Source of the DNA: an uncultured Pyrinomonas sp.
Lineage (GTDB): Bacteria > Acidobacteriota > Blastocatellia > Pyrinomonadales > Pyrinomonadaceae
DNA length: 11,626 nucleotides
Assembly (NCBI GenBank): GCA_937135995.1
Contig: CAKZOF010000534.1
Span: 1-11,626 of the forward strand
Direction of reading: 5' to 3'
Under the pieces are notes generated by a model that made no database searches, was not told the origin of the DNA, and was given only the letters and a program-made list of their open reading frames with translations. A program made the position numbers and the translations under genes. Position 1 is the stretch's first letter. The number at the start of each line of letters is the position of its first letter. Positions 1 to 7,503 of the stretch are shown here, in pieces.

Positions 1-144
1 GCGTTGTTTTGCGGCTTGGCTGTTTGCTGTGCGCGAAGCGCGTGCAAGCCGCTGGTTGCGAACGAACAAAGCGTGACGAAAAGGATGATCCGTTTCATGC
101 TATTGCAGTCCTCGAACTTGGAGTTCCAGCGCTTTTGAAGCAAA

Positions 145-681
145 ATGGACGATGGCGCCCGATTCAAAACCGAAATTATAGCAATGCGTAGAGAGTGGAT
201 TCAAATCGTCGGCATCGCGTGGACCGTCGTTTACGCCGCTTTCATCGTTTGGCTCTATGCCGCGCAGCCGCGAAACTTGAGCGACGTGGCGACCAGCGCG
301 AGCGTTGCCATCGGCGCCTACCAGATCGATCAAACGAGGTTCGAAGCCGGACTCGATCTGTTTCGCCGCGAGCAATACGCTGCTGCGCGCGAAATGTGGA
401 AGCTGGCGGATCCGGCAGAGCGCGATGCGCGCACGCAGTTCTACATCGCTTACGCTTTCTATCGCGAGGGTTGGGGGCGCCTCTACAACGACGATCGCCT
501 CTTCCGTCAAGGATTGGCAGCGGCCGAGCGGGCCATCGAGTTGAGCGGCGGCGCGCTCCGCGTTGATGATCCGGATTTGAAACTTCACACTCCCGTCGAA
601 CTGAAGGCCGAGATCGAGCAAGGATTGCGCCGGGATTGGAGCGATCTCAACCCGCTGAAAGTCCTGCGCGAGAGAAAGTGA
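145..681 (+). CDS. Membrane-anchored TPR-like protein of unknown function
   Basis: The 178-residue product has one clear hydrophobic segment (about residues 19-40, preceded by Arg-Arg), so it is probably a signal-anchored inner-membrane protein with its C-terminal part outside the cytoplasm. Residues about 66-135 are helical and Ala/Arg/Glu-rich. They hold a repeat-like pattern (FEAGLDLFRREQYAAAREMW, then a second helix pair ending AAAERAIEL) that resembles one or two tetratricopeptide repeats, which bind other proteins. No enzyme motif is visible. The start is uncertain: neither the ATG at 145 nor the in-frame ATG at 184 (residue 14) has a good ribosome binding site, and the later one would put the membrane segment closer to the N-terminus. 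It lies 62 bases before the CCA-adding enzyme on the same strand and may be co-transcribed with it. The TPR call is by eye only. Confidence 0.7.
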   Translation: MDDGARFKTEIIAMRREWIQIVGIAWTVVYAAFIVWLYAAQPRNLSDVATSASVAIGAYQIDQTRFEAGLDLFRREQYAAAREMWKLADPAERDARTQFYIAYAFYREGWGRLYNDDRLFRQGLAAAERAIELSGGALRVDDPDLKLHTPVELKAEIEQGLRRDWSDLNPLKVLRERK

Positions 682-743
682 ATTGTGACTTCGAAGCGCG
701 AAGCTCCCGCAAGGAGCGGAACGCGCGCCAGCGAAGTTTCATC

Positions 744-2189
744 ATGGTCTCCGCCCACGCCGTTATTCCGGAGAAGATCACGCGCCTTGCCGCACGAGTG
801 CGCGACGCAGGCGGCCGCGCGTTGTTGGTCGGCGGTTGCGTGCGCGACCTGCTGCTCGGGTTGGAGCCGAAGGATTGGGACGTCGAAATCTACGGCGTGC
901 CGCCGGAGCAGCTCCGCCGGATGCTCGACGATCTGTTCGGCGAAGTCAACGCCGTTGGCGCATCGTTTGCCGTTTACAAAGTGAACCATGATCTCGAAGT
1001 CTCTTTGCCGCGGCGCGAGCGCAAAGCAGGGCGTGGACACCGCGGCTTCATTATCGAAGGCGATCCCAACATGTCGGTCGAAGAGGCGACGCGCCGGCGC
1101 GATTTCACGATCAACGCTATCTTGATGGATCCGCTCTCCGGCGAAATCATCGACCCTTTCGGCGGGCGCGCGGATTTGCACGCGCGCGTGTTGCGCGCCG
1201 TTTCGCCGAAGACCTTTCCCGAGGATTCGCTGCGCGTGCTGCGCGCCGCGCAATTGGCCGCGCGATACGATCTCACCATCGATCCCGAAACGGTCCATCT
1301 CTGCCGGACCATCGAGCTTGCTGATCTTCCAGCCGAGCGCATCTGGGGCGAGATGGAGAAACTGCTGCTTCGTGCCGCAGAGCCTTCCAAGGGGTTACGC
1401 TGGCTCGTCGAGTTAGGAGCTGTGCACCAACTCTTTCCCGAAATCGAAGCGCTCATCGGCTGTCCGCAAGATCCAGAGTGGCATCCTGAAGGGGACGTTT
1501 TCACGCACACGCTCTTGGTCGTCGACCGCGCGCGCGAACTGATCGACGATTTGCCTCGTGCGAAACGGGTGACTCTGATGCTCGCCGCGCTCTGTCATGA
1601 TTTCGGTAAACCTGCTACCACGCATTTTGACGGCGGGCGCTGGCGCTCGCCAGGGCACGACGTGGCCGGCGTGGAACCGACGACGAAGTTGCTCGGTCGA
1701 TTGAATATTCACACGCTCGACGGTTACAACGTGCGCGGGCAGACGGTGGCGCTCGTGCGCGAACACATGCGGCCCGGCGAGTTCTACAGAGAGCGCGCGT
1801 CGATCAGCAACGGCGCTTTCCGCCGCCTTGCGCGCAAGTGCGAGTTGGAACTGCTCTACAGGTTGGCCAAAGCTGACGCTCTGGGGCGCAATGCACCGTG
1901 GGTGCCGCGCGAACGTTGGTCGAGCGCCGAAGCCGCCGAATGGTTCATCAAACGAGCGCGAGAATTGGAAGTAGCGCACAGCGCGCCACCGCCTATTTTG
2001 AAGGGTCGCCATCTGATCGAAATGGGGTTGCAACCTTCGCCGCTGTTCGGCAAGATCCTGCGCGCCGTTTATGAAATGCAACTTGACGGGCGCGTCTCGA
2101 ATCTAGACGAAGCGAAACGTGCGGCGCGCGAGTTGACGCGCGACCTCTCGAACGGCGAATCACGCCTCCCTAACGAGCAGCAAACTTGA
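744..2189 (+). CDS. cca: CCA tRNA nucleotidyltransferase / poly(A) polymerase family, HD-domain type
   Basis: This enzyme adds or repairs the 3'-terminal CCA of tRNAs in the cytoplasm. The 481-residue protein shows the class II nucleotidyltransferase head in order: a glycine motif LVGGCVRDLLLG (residues about 28-39), the metal-binding Asp-Trp-Asp at 44-46, and RRRDFTINAI (117-126). These are followed by DPFGG and the EDSLRVLRAAQ helix of the RNA-binding region. A C-terminal HD phosphohydrolase domain follows, with His255 (FTH) and the His-Asp pair at 285-286 in ALCHDFGKP. The open frame extends upstream to 636, but that would overlap the previous gene and adds non-conserved sequence, so I chose ATG 744. 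An AAGGAG at 711-716 is too far upstream to decide the start. A poly(A) polymerase role cannot be excluded from sequence alone, but the HD domain favours CCA addition. It is followed by a 276-base gap. Confidence 0.88.
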   Translation: MVSAHAVIPEKITRLAARVRDAGGRALLVGGCVRDLLLGLEPKDWDVEIYGVPPEQLRRMLDDLFGEVNAVGASFAVYKVNHDLEVSLPRRERKAGRGHRGFIIEGDPNMSVEEATRRRDFTINAILMDPLSGEIIDPFGGRADLHARVLRAVSPKTFPEDSLRVLRAAQLAARYDLTIDPETVHLCRTIELADLPAERIWGEMEKLLLRAAEPSKGLRWLVELGAVHQLFPEIEALIGCPQDPEWHPEGDVFTHTLLVVDRARELIDDLPRAKRVTLMLAALCHDFGKPATTHFDGGRWRSPGHDVAGVEPTTKLLGRLNIHTLDGYNVRGQTVALVREHMRPGEFYRERASISNGAFRRLARKCELELLYRLAKADALGRNAPWVPRERWSSAEAAEWFIKRARELEVAHSAPPPILKGRHLIEMGLQPSPLFGKILRAVYEMQLDGRVSNLDEAKRAARELTRDLSNGESRLPNEQQT

Positions 2190-2465
2190 TTTGCTGGGTG
2201 GCTTGCCGCTCTGCGACGAGCACTTCTGTTGTCAGCGCGGGGGGCTGTAGCGAAAGCGAGGTGGTGGAAGAACATGCTCGACGCTGTGCGGGGGAGCGAG
2301 TTTGTTGCCGAACGAGATTCGCTGACCTGACGCGTGTGCGAGGAGCAAGTCACGACGATCAGCATCGCGGAAGATTGTTGGCGAGCTTTCACCCGCGATC
2401 CGATTTGAGATAAGATTCCAACGATCAGGGCAGCGAATTTTCAACACTAGAGGAAAACTTCGAAA
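2190..2465. other. Intergenic spacer before acyl-CoA dehydrogenase
   Basis: No convincing gene is seen. The short open frames here lack coding character and have no ribosome binding site. The 3' end carries a good Shine-Dalgarno sequence (AGAGGA, 2449-2454) for the next gene. A TAAGAT at 2411-2416 could be a -10 element, but no matching -35 hexamer is evident, so I do not call a promoter. Confidence 0.5.
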
Positions 2466-3698
2466 ATGATCGATTTCGAATTGACCGAAGATCACGAAGC
2501 GATTCAACGGATGGTGCGCGAGTTCGCCGCGCGCGAAGTCGCACCGTACATCAAAGAGTGGGATGAGAAGCAACACTTTGAGCGCTCTGTGCTCGACAAG
2601 ATGGCCGAACTCGGTCTGCTGGGCATCTGCATCCCGGAGGAGTACGGCGGGGCGGGTTTCGATTACATCTCATTGGGGCTAGCGTGCGAAGAGTTGGAAG
2701 CGGTCGATACCTTCTTGCGCGTGATTATGTCGGTCCACGTCGGGCTCAACTCGATGACGTTGCTCGCGTGGGGCACCGAAGAACAGAAGCGAAAGTATCT
2801 CGTGCCGCAAGCGAAAGGAGAGAAGATCGCGACGTACGGATTGACCGAACCGGGCGCAGGCTCGGATGTGGTCGGCATTCGCTCGACGGCGCGACGCGAA
2901 GGCGATGAGTACGTTTTAAATGGCGAGAAGATGTGGATCAGTCTGGCCGATGTGGCAGACCACTTCCTTTTCTTCTGCTGGACCGACGAGGAGAAGCGCC
3001 GACAGCGCGACCACTCCGGGATCTCGTGCTTCATCGTCGAGCGGGGGATGAAGGGCTTCTCCTCGGGCACGATTCACGGCAAGATGGGCATTCGCGCCGG
3101 TAATACGGGCTACTTCTCTCTGCAAGATGTCCGCGTGCCAAAAGAGAACCTCGTTGGTGAAGAGGGCGAAGGCTTCAAGATCGCCATGTTTGCGCTCGAA
3201 CAAGGGCGCTACACGGTCGCCGCTGGGGCGACCGGCGTAATCCGCGCGTGCCGTGACGCTGCGATCGCCTACGCTCTCCAACGCGAAACCTTCGGCACCA
3301 AGATCGCCAATCATCAGCTTGTCAAGCAGAAGATCGCCGAAATGGAAGCCGATTACCAGATGTGCCGTCTGCTCTACTTGCGCGCCGGCTGGATGAAGAA
3401 TGTCGGTCTGCCGAACGCCCGCGCGACCAGTTTGGCCAAGTGGCAGGCGACCGTTCGCAGCGAGCGGGCGGCTTCGATGGCGATCGAAGTACACGGAGCG
3501 AACGGTTACTCGAACGACTATCCGGTCGAGCGTTACTTCCGCAATTGCAAAGCGGCGGTGATCTACGAAGGGACGCGCGACATACACACCTTGATGCAAG
3601 CCGATTGGGCGCTCGGTCTGAAACAGGAAAAGCCCGCGCGCAAACAACTGCCACCGTACCGCGCTGCGGAAGCGCGTCAAGCTATTGCGGCCGACTGA
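2466..3698 (+). CDS. Acyl-CoA dehydrogenase (FAD-dependent)
   Basis: This enzyme catalyses alpha,beta-dehydrogenation of an acyl-CoA thioester, passing electrons through FAD to electron-transfer flavoprotein, as in fatty acid or branched-chain amino acid breakdown. The 410-residue protein has all three family regions: an N-terminal helical domain, a beta domain with the signature LTEPGAGSD (residues 126-134), and a C-terminal helical domain with HGANGY and YPVERYFRN. The catalytic base is present as Glu368 in IYEGTRDIH, at the place used by short- and medium-chain enzymes rather than the isovaleryl/long-chain site. Length is slightly above the usual 380-390 because of a basic, proline-containing tail. 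ATG 2466 is supported by AGAGGA 11 bases upstream. Chain-length specificity cannot be read from sequence alone. It is transcribed alone and ends at the hairpin shared with the convergent gene downstream. Confidence 0.93.
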   Translation: MIDFELTEDHEAIQRMVREFAAREVAPYIKEWDEKQHFERSVLDKMAELGLLGICIPEEYGGAGFDYISLGLACEELEAVDTFLRVIMSVHVGLNSMTLLAWGTEEQKRKYLVPQAKGEKIATYGLTEPGAGSDVVGIRSTARREGDEYVLNGEKMWISLADVADHFLFFCWTDEEKRRQRDHSGISCFIVERGMKGFSSGTIHGKMGIRAGNTGYFSLQDVRVPKENLVGEEGEGFKIAMFALEQGRYTVAAGATGVIRACRDAAIAYALQRETFGTKIANHQLVKQKIAEMEADYQMCRLLYLRAGWMKNVGLPNARATSLAKWQATVRSERAASMAIEVHGANGYSNDYPVERYFRNCKAAVIYEGTRDIHTLMQADWALGLKQEKPARKQLPPYRAAEARQAIAAD

Positions 3699-3734
3699 CG
3701 GAGAAGCCGAAGACACTTCGCTCACCACCAGCAA

Positions 3735-3765
3735 AAAGGGAGCTTGAGTAATTCAAGCTCCCTTT
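3735..3765. terminator. Bidirectional hairpin terminator between convergent genes
   Basis: A perfect 13-bp inverted repeat (AAAGGGAGCTTGA at 3735-3747 and its complement at 3753-3765) has a 5-base loop. On the minus strand the stem runs into TTTTT, making a classical Rho-independent terminator for the secreted-protein gene. On the plus strand the stem ends in TTT only, so it would be a weaker terminator for the acyl-CoA dehydrogenase gene. Confidence 0.85.
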
Positions 3766-3794
3766 CGACCTTGTCAGCATTCGGTCGGACGAGT

Positions 3795-4925
3795 TCAGTT
3801 GGGCAAAACGACGCCGCGCGAATCGTAGTCCTTCTGCACCGAATTGCCTGGGAAGCTGAACGTCGTCATGGTCGGCGCGATGTACTGCTCCAAGCAGAGC
3901 ACCGTGTAGGTCTTATTGCCGATGGTGCGCTGCGTTCCGCAGACGGGATCAGTCGGACCGGTGACGATCTCGCCGAACTGCGTCGAGTAGAACCGTCCCG
4001 TCGGGTGAGGTCGGAAGGCATACCAAGCCAGCTCTATTCGTCGCGTGTCGTTCAGCAGCCCCGTGGGAAGCCACGTGTTGATCGCACCGAGATCGGGATT
4101 GCTCGACTGCCCTTGCGCTGGTCCGTGGTAGTACTGCGGCTTGACGTTGAAGCCCAAGTCCCATCCCCACTCGGGCGCGCCCGCACGACTGTACCACGTC
4201 TCGAAAGCGATGGGGCATTCGGGGAAGTTGACCGATATGATCGGTCGCGTCGATTGCGGCACCCCGCAAGTATCCACCGGAAGCACGTTCGGTCCAGTGT
4301 TGTTGCCTTCGCCGAAATCGGCCCACAAATCCCAATAGCTGATGTTCCCGGCGGTGTCTTTCGCCCAGACCTGATAGGAGTGGAAGCGCGAGGTGTGTCC
4401 GTTGGGATTGGTGTCCAAGTGCATGATCACGTAGACGTCGATGCCATCGTCGCGCAACGAAAAGCCCTTGAAACCCGTATGCTTGTAAACGTTTTCGCCC
4501 GGAGTGTTGCCGGGATGGCTGAACATAGGCATCCACGGCGAGGTCTGCACCCATTGCGGCGGGGCGTCGCCGTGTTCGTGCCCGTAGTAGCAGCCGCTCG
4601 GATGGACCGGCGGATGCCAGACGTTGGCATCGTGTAGTTCCGCCGGACACGGCTGGCCTGGCGTCGGGCTCGGCGTTGGCGATGGTGTCGGCGTTGGCGT
4701 TGGCGATGGTGTCGGCGTCGGAGCGCAGGTAACCACCGCCTGCTTGCGGTCGCGCGAAACTCTGGTCGAAATAGTGGTGGGGCAAGTGAGTCCGGCTGAT
4801 GATCCGGGAGCGAGGTTGATGGTTTGCGACGGGTTCTGCGCTTGCGACCTGGGCGTGCAGAGCGCCAGCGCCACCAGCGACGCGAAGATCAGCGCAGGAA
4901 CCAGATGCGGAACGATTCTTTTCAT
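3795..4925 (-). CDS. Secreted protein of unknown function with Pro/Thr/Ser linker
   Basis: The 376-residue product starts with a typical signal peptide (Lys-Arg, hydrophobic stretch about residues 8-23, cleavage plausible after SQA at 27-29). A short domain with two cysteines follows, then a Pro-Thr/Pro-Ser linker (about 69-90) and a large C-terminal domain rich in Trp, Tyr, Gly, Asn and Cys. The large domain contains GCYYGHEHGD (about 111-120), whose His-x-His could bind a metal, and several aromatic motifs such as WYSRAG and WGWDLGF. This composition suits a folded extracellular or surface domain, possibly carbohydrate-related, but I recognise no named family. The frame is open back to 5009, but ATG 4925 is chosen because GAGGAG lies about 9 bases upstream and it places the signal peptide at the N-terminus. 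It is a single-gene unit with an AT-rich upstream region and a strong terminator. Confidence 0.85.
   Translation of the reverse strand: MKRIVPHLVPALIFASLVALALCTPRSQAQNPSQTINLAPGSSAGLTCPTTISTRVSRDRKQAVVTCAPTPTPSPTPTPTPSPTPSPTPGQPCPAELHDANVWHPPVHPSGCYYGHEHGDAPPQWVQTSPWMPMFSHPGNTPGENVYKHTGFKGFSLRDDGIDVYVIMHLDTNPNGHTSRFHSYQVWAKDTAGNISYWDLWADFGEGNNTGPNVLPVDTCGVPQSTRPIISVNFPECPIAFETWYSRAGAPEWGWDLGFNVKPQYYHGPAQGQSSNPDLGAINTWLPTGLLNDTRRIELAWYAFRPHPTGRFYSTQFGEIVTGPTDPVCGTQRTIGNKTYTVLCLEQYIAPTMTTFSFPGNSVQKDYDSRGVVLPN
4671..4722 (-). repeat. Short in-gene repeat coding for the Pro/Thr/Ser linker
   Basis: An 18-base unit (plus strand GGCGTTGGCGATGGTGTC) occurs at 4672-4689 and again at 4696-4713, separated by GGCGTT, giving a 24-base period. 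It codes for alternating Pro-Thr and Pro-Ser pairs. Such tracts change length easily by slippage. Confidence 0.75.
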
Positions 4926-4980
4926 GGATTTTCTCCTCGTAGAGTCAAAGATCGAAACCCACCGCCTTGTCAGAGGACCA

Positions 4981-5050
4981 GATGTTAAAAGCATTTCAAA
5001 AAAGATCAATAGATTTTCTATCTTTTAAGAATATTTTAACACAGTGTAAT
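4981..5050 (-). promoter_or_regulatory. AT-rich promoter/leader region of the secreted-protein gene
   Basis: This segment is strikingly AT-rich compared with its surroundings and lies 56-125 bases upstream of ATG 4925. On the minus strand it contains TGTGTTAAAAT, a candidate extended -10 element (TAAAAT), but I see no convincing -35 partner. It also holds an A/T-rich inverted repeat (AAAAGAT at 5000-5006 with ATCTTTT at 5020-5026, inner AGA/TCT). The exact start of transcription cannot be fixed by eye. Confidence 0.35.
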
Positions 5051-5238
5051 TGTTCGAAGACGATCGCTGTTCGCGTATGCTGGATCGAGGTGACGGTCGG
5101 AATCCGGTTCGAGCTTCGTTCAGCGCTTCAGCAGCAAAAACGAGGACAGACAATTCTTCCAGCGGAAATCGGGGGCTTATCCGGCGTCACGGCGCGGCTT
5201 GTCCGGACTAGCAGGCTGCTTTTTCGTCGCTTGCGTTT

Positions 5239-5440
5239 CTGGACCAGAGCGCGAACCACGATCTCTCCGGATCGGGCGTTTGCGTCGAGTCGGACATTTC
5301 CTTTTCGAAAGGCGCGCTGGACCGGCATGATGTTTCTCGCGCGTTGCGAGGACAAGGCGAGTCGTTCGACACGAAGAAACGCCAACGCTTGGTTGCGGGG
5401 CGAGACGAAGTCATTCAACGCGAAGATGGCGCTTCATCGA
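5239..5440 (-). pseudogene. Possible relic of a secreted sialidase/glycosidase-like protein
   Basis: On the minus strand an uninterrupted frame (TGA at 5434-5436, no ATG, a poor TTG at 5418) translates to a stretch with high third-position GC. Its pattern is LAFLRVERLALSS, then KGNVRLDANARSGEIVVRAL. This resembles the C-terminal beta-sandwich segment common in bacterial sialidase-like and glycosidase-like secreted proteins: a 'LRxDGFASL' strand, then 'GxxLxLNANAxxGEIRVEVLD'. After this point the frame becomes basic and featureless, and the expected continuation is not found intact in any frame. That fits a decayed, frameshifted remnant. It could equally be a chance open frame. Confidence 0.33.
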
Positions 5441-5720
5441 TAGCTGCTTTTGTGTGACCCGTTCTCGCTTTGGGCCAGCGACGTGGACCAGTGCGCAGTG
5501 GTGTGATTCAGAGCGGGTCTCGATGATTGCCGAACACGCTGTTGCAACGCCCTTCTCGGCCTTTGCCAGATGACGACGCCAGGCGAGCGAGGTGCAAGAC
5601 AATCTTTGTTCGCGAGCGCACCAATGAGTTTCGCGCGCTGGCGGTGTGCTACAAATTCCGCGCGCTCTCTGATAGTATGACGGCGCTCTTTGCGAGCGTG
5701 AGCGAGGAGGCTGAAAGAAC

Positions 5721-6761
5721 ATGGGGACTGATATTCATTCCGAGCAGTTGTCTTTAGACTTTTTGCGCGTTTGCGAGGCGGCGGCCATTGCGGCGGCGCG
5801 TACCATGGGCAAGGGCGATCGGCGATACTCCGATCAAGTCGCCGTCGAAGCGATGCGCAAAGTGCTCGACACCGTGCCGATGCGCGGGCGCATCGTGATT
5901 GGCGAGGGTGAGCGCGACGAAGCGCCCATGCTCTACATTGGCGAGGAAGTGGGACTCGGCGCACGAACGCACCGCCAGAACGATTATCCGGAAGTGGACA
6001 TCGCCGTCGATCCGCTGGAAGGGACCAACCTATGTGCGCTTGGAGCGAACAACGCCATCTCGGTGATCGCGGCGGCAGAGCGCGGCGGGTTGTTGAACGC
6101 GCCGGACATATACATGGACAAGATCGTCGTCGGTCCGAGCTCGCGCGGCGCGGTGGATATAGACGCCCCGGTGAAAGACAATTTGGAGAACATCGCGCGT
6201 CGTTTGGGACGCGACGTGGAAGACCTAACTGTGATCGTGTTGGATCGGCCGCGTCACAAGAAGTTGATCGAAGAGATCCGCGCTGCGGGCGCGCGCATTC
6301 GCTTGATCTCGGATGGCGATCTTTCGGCGGGCATTTCGGCGGCGGTTGCCGGCACGAACATTCATGCATTGATGGGCATCGGCGGCGCGCCGGAAGGCGT
6401 TTTGACGGCGGCGGCGATGAAGTGCCTGAACGGCGAGATTCAAGCGCGCTTGGTCTTCGACCCGGAACGCTTGGGTGTGGATCGGCACAAGGTGCCGCCA
6501 GCGGAGAAAGTGATCGCGCGCTTGCACGCGATGGGCATCGACGACCCGAACAAAGTTTATTACACGGACGATCTTGCGCCCGGCAAGAAGATCATCTTCG
6601 CCGCGACGGGCGTGACGGATGGCGCGTTGCTGCGCGGCGTCCGCTTCTTCGGCGCCGGAAAGAGGACGCATTCGCTTGTGATGACAACCGAAGTGCGCCA
6701 AATACGCTTCATCGACACGGTGCACATCGAAGGCGGGCCGAACACGGTGATTCGCTTTTGA
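5721..6761 (+). CDS. glpX: Fructose-1,6-bisphosphatase class II (GlpX)
   Basis: This enzyme hydrolyses fructose 1,6-bisphosphate to fructose 6-phosphate in gluconeogenesis, needing a divalent metal; relatives can also act on sedoheptulose 1,7-bisphosphate. The 346-residue protein aligns end to end with E. coli GlpX. The metal- and substrate-binding residues are present as Asp38 (YSD), Glu62 ([11 protein letters not shown]), Asp97 and Glu100 (DPLEGTN) and Glu225 (GGAPEGV). These correspond to E. coli Asp33, Glu57, Asp85, Glu88 and Glu213. A seven-residue insertion before the DPLEGT motif accounts for part of the shift. ATG 5721 is supported by AGGAGG at 5705-5710, ten bases upstream. It appears to be a single gene, with a 164-base structured spacer before the next gene, and the long region upstream presumably holds its promoter. 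Confidence 0.95.
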   Translation: MGTDIHSEQLSLDFLRVCEAAAIAAARTMGKGDRRYSDQVAVEAMRKVLDTVPMRGRIVIGEGERDEAPMLYIGEEVGLGARTHRQNDYPEVDIAVDPLEGTNLCALGANNAISVIAAAERGGLLNAPDIYMDKIVVGPSSRGAVDIDAPVKDNLENIARRLGRDVEDLTVIVLDRPRHKKLIEEIRAAGARIRLISDGDLSAGISAAVAGTNIHALMGIGGAPEGVLTAAAMKCLNGEIQARLVFDPERLGVDRHKVPPAEKVIARLHAMGIDDPNKVYYTDDLAPGKKIIFAATGVTDGALLRGVRFFGAGKRTHSLVMTTEVRQIRFIDTVHIEGGPNTVIRF

Positions 6762-6785
6762 AGCGCGCGTATCTAGTTTTGAACC

Positions 6786-6850
6786 ACGAGATCACGGTTG
6801 CAAACCGAGGTCTCGTCGCAGAGGACTTCGCCCGGGCGAGGAATTCTCTG
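6786..6850 (+). other. Two consecutive inverted repeats after glpX
   Basis: The first hairpin pairs ACGAGA (6786-6791) with TCTCGT (6811-6816) and CGGTT (6795-6799) with AACCG (6803-6807), across a symmetric 3x3 internal loop and a three-base loop. The second is less regular: CAGAG (6819-6823) and CTCTG (6846-6850) flank the palindrome CGCCCGGGCG. There is no T-tract, so this is not a standard terminator. It may slow or end transcription after glpX or be a leader structure of the next gene. Confidence 0.3.
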
Positions 6851-6925
6851 AGAAAGATCGGTCCACGACGCGAACATCCTTCCCACCGAGGGCGCTTCGA
6901 TGATATAGAGAAACGAACGCGGGTT

Positions 6926-7471
6926 ATGAAGTTGCGCGCGAGCACGGCACGCGAGTGGATCATGTGGGCGGCAGTGGTCGCCAGCGCGGCTTTGCTTTCT
7001 GTGTTGATCGTCGGCGCGCCGTGGCTGGCGCATCGCGGAAACACGTTGCTTGCGGAAGTCGTACGCCACGCTTTCGCCGTGGTTTGTCACCAGCAGCCTG
7101 CGCGTTCGTTCCACCTTTGGGGACATCCGCTGGCGGTGTGTGCGCGTTGCACAGGGATCTACTTCGGCGCGTTTTGCGGCGCGCTCGTCTATCCGTTGCT
7201 GCGCCCGCTGCATGACCGGACCACGCCCGCGCGGCACTGGCTCGTTCTCAGCGCCATCCCGCTGGCGCTCGACTGGGCGCTCGGCTTCACTCACCTTTGG
7301 AGCAACACTGCGCTTTCGCGGTGCGCGACCGGTCTTCTGTTCGGCTTCGCGCTTGCGTTCTATGTCGTTCCGGGACTCATCGATCTCGGTTTCACGTTGA
7401 AGATGATTCGGCAAGCGAGAGCCGCTCGCTTGCAAGGCGCGCGATTTCTCCAAACGAGAGCGCCGCGCTAG
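6926..7471 (+). CDS. DUF2085 integral membrane protein
   Basis: The 181-residue product carries the hallmark cysteine/histidine pattern of DUF2085: CHQQP at residues 54-58 and VCARCTGIYFG at 71-81. Hydrophobic segments lie at about 12-33, 77-93, 105-120 and 134-155, so it is an inner-membrane protein with about four helices. The conserved Cys-His and Cys-x-x-Cys residues suggest metal or redox chemistry, but no function is established for the family as far as I know. The frame is open far upstream inside glpX; ATG 6926 is chosen because it begins the family-like sequence. The ribosome binding site before it is weak. It is followed after 32 bases by a second small membrane protein gene, so the two are probably co-transcribed. 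Confidence 0.85.
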   Translation: MKLRASTAREWIMWAAVVASAALLSVLIVGAPWLAHRGNTLLAEVVRHAFAVVCHQQPARSFHLWGHPLAVCARCTGIYFGAFCGALVYPLLRPLHDRTTPARHWLVLSAIPLALDWALGFTHLWSNTALSRCATGLLFGFALAFYVVPGLIDLGFTLKMIRQARAARLQGARFLQTRAPR

Positions 7472-7503
7472 AGGCTCTTGATAAAGAAACGGAGGAGAAA
7501 CGG

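Larger units (their letters stand above)
4926..5720. other. Long intergenic region without an intact gene
   Basis: About 795 bases separate the divergently transcribed secreted-protein gene (leftward) and glpX (rightward). It holds the AT-rich promoter segment at its left end and a probable gene relic near 5239-5440. At its right end is a strong Shine-Dalgarno sequence for glpX (AGGAGG, 5705-5710). Open frames across 5440-5700 on either strand show Arg/Ser/Pro-rich nonsense translations without conserved motifs. I see no tRNA or recognisable structured RNA. Confidence 0.55.

Noticed and set aside
1..144. Possible C-terminal end of an upstream gene (frame ending with TGA at 74-76)
   Set aside because: The ~24 residues have no recognisable motif and other frames are equally open; nothing can be supported.
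3744..4637. Plus-strand open frame of 297 codons
   Set aside because: It is antisense to the secreted-protein gene, which has a signal peptide, ribosome binding site and terminator on the other strand.
4671..4722. Tandem repeat considered as a CRISPR or regulatory repeat
   Set aside because: It lies in frame in a Pro/Thr/Ser linker, and there are no unique spacers between units.
5090..5125. GGTTCGAGC considered as a tRNA T-arm
   Set aside because: The flanking five bases do not pair, and no acceptor, D or anticodon arms can be built around it.
4967..5443. Plus-strand open frame of 158 codons in the long spacer
   Set aside because: It has no ribosome binding site, crosses the AT-rich promoter segment and gives a low-complexity, Arg-rich translation.
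5434..6369. Minus-strand open frame of 311 codons
   Set aside because: It is antisense to glpX over most of its length, and its translation is Arg/Ser/Pro/Cys-rich without motifs; it arises from high GC in the glpX codons.
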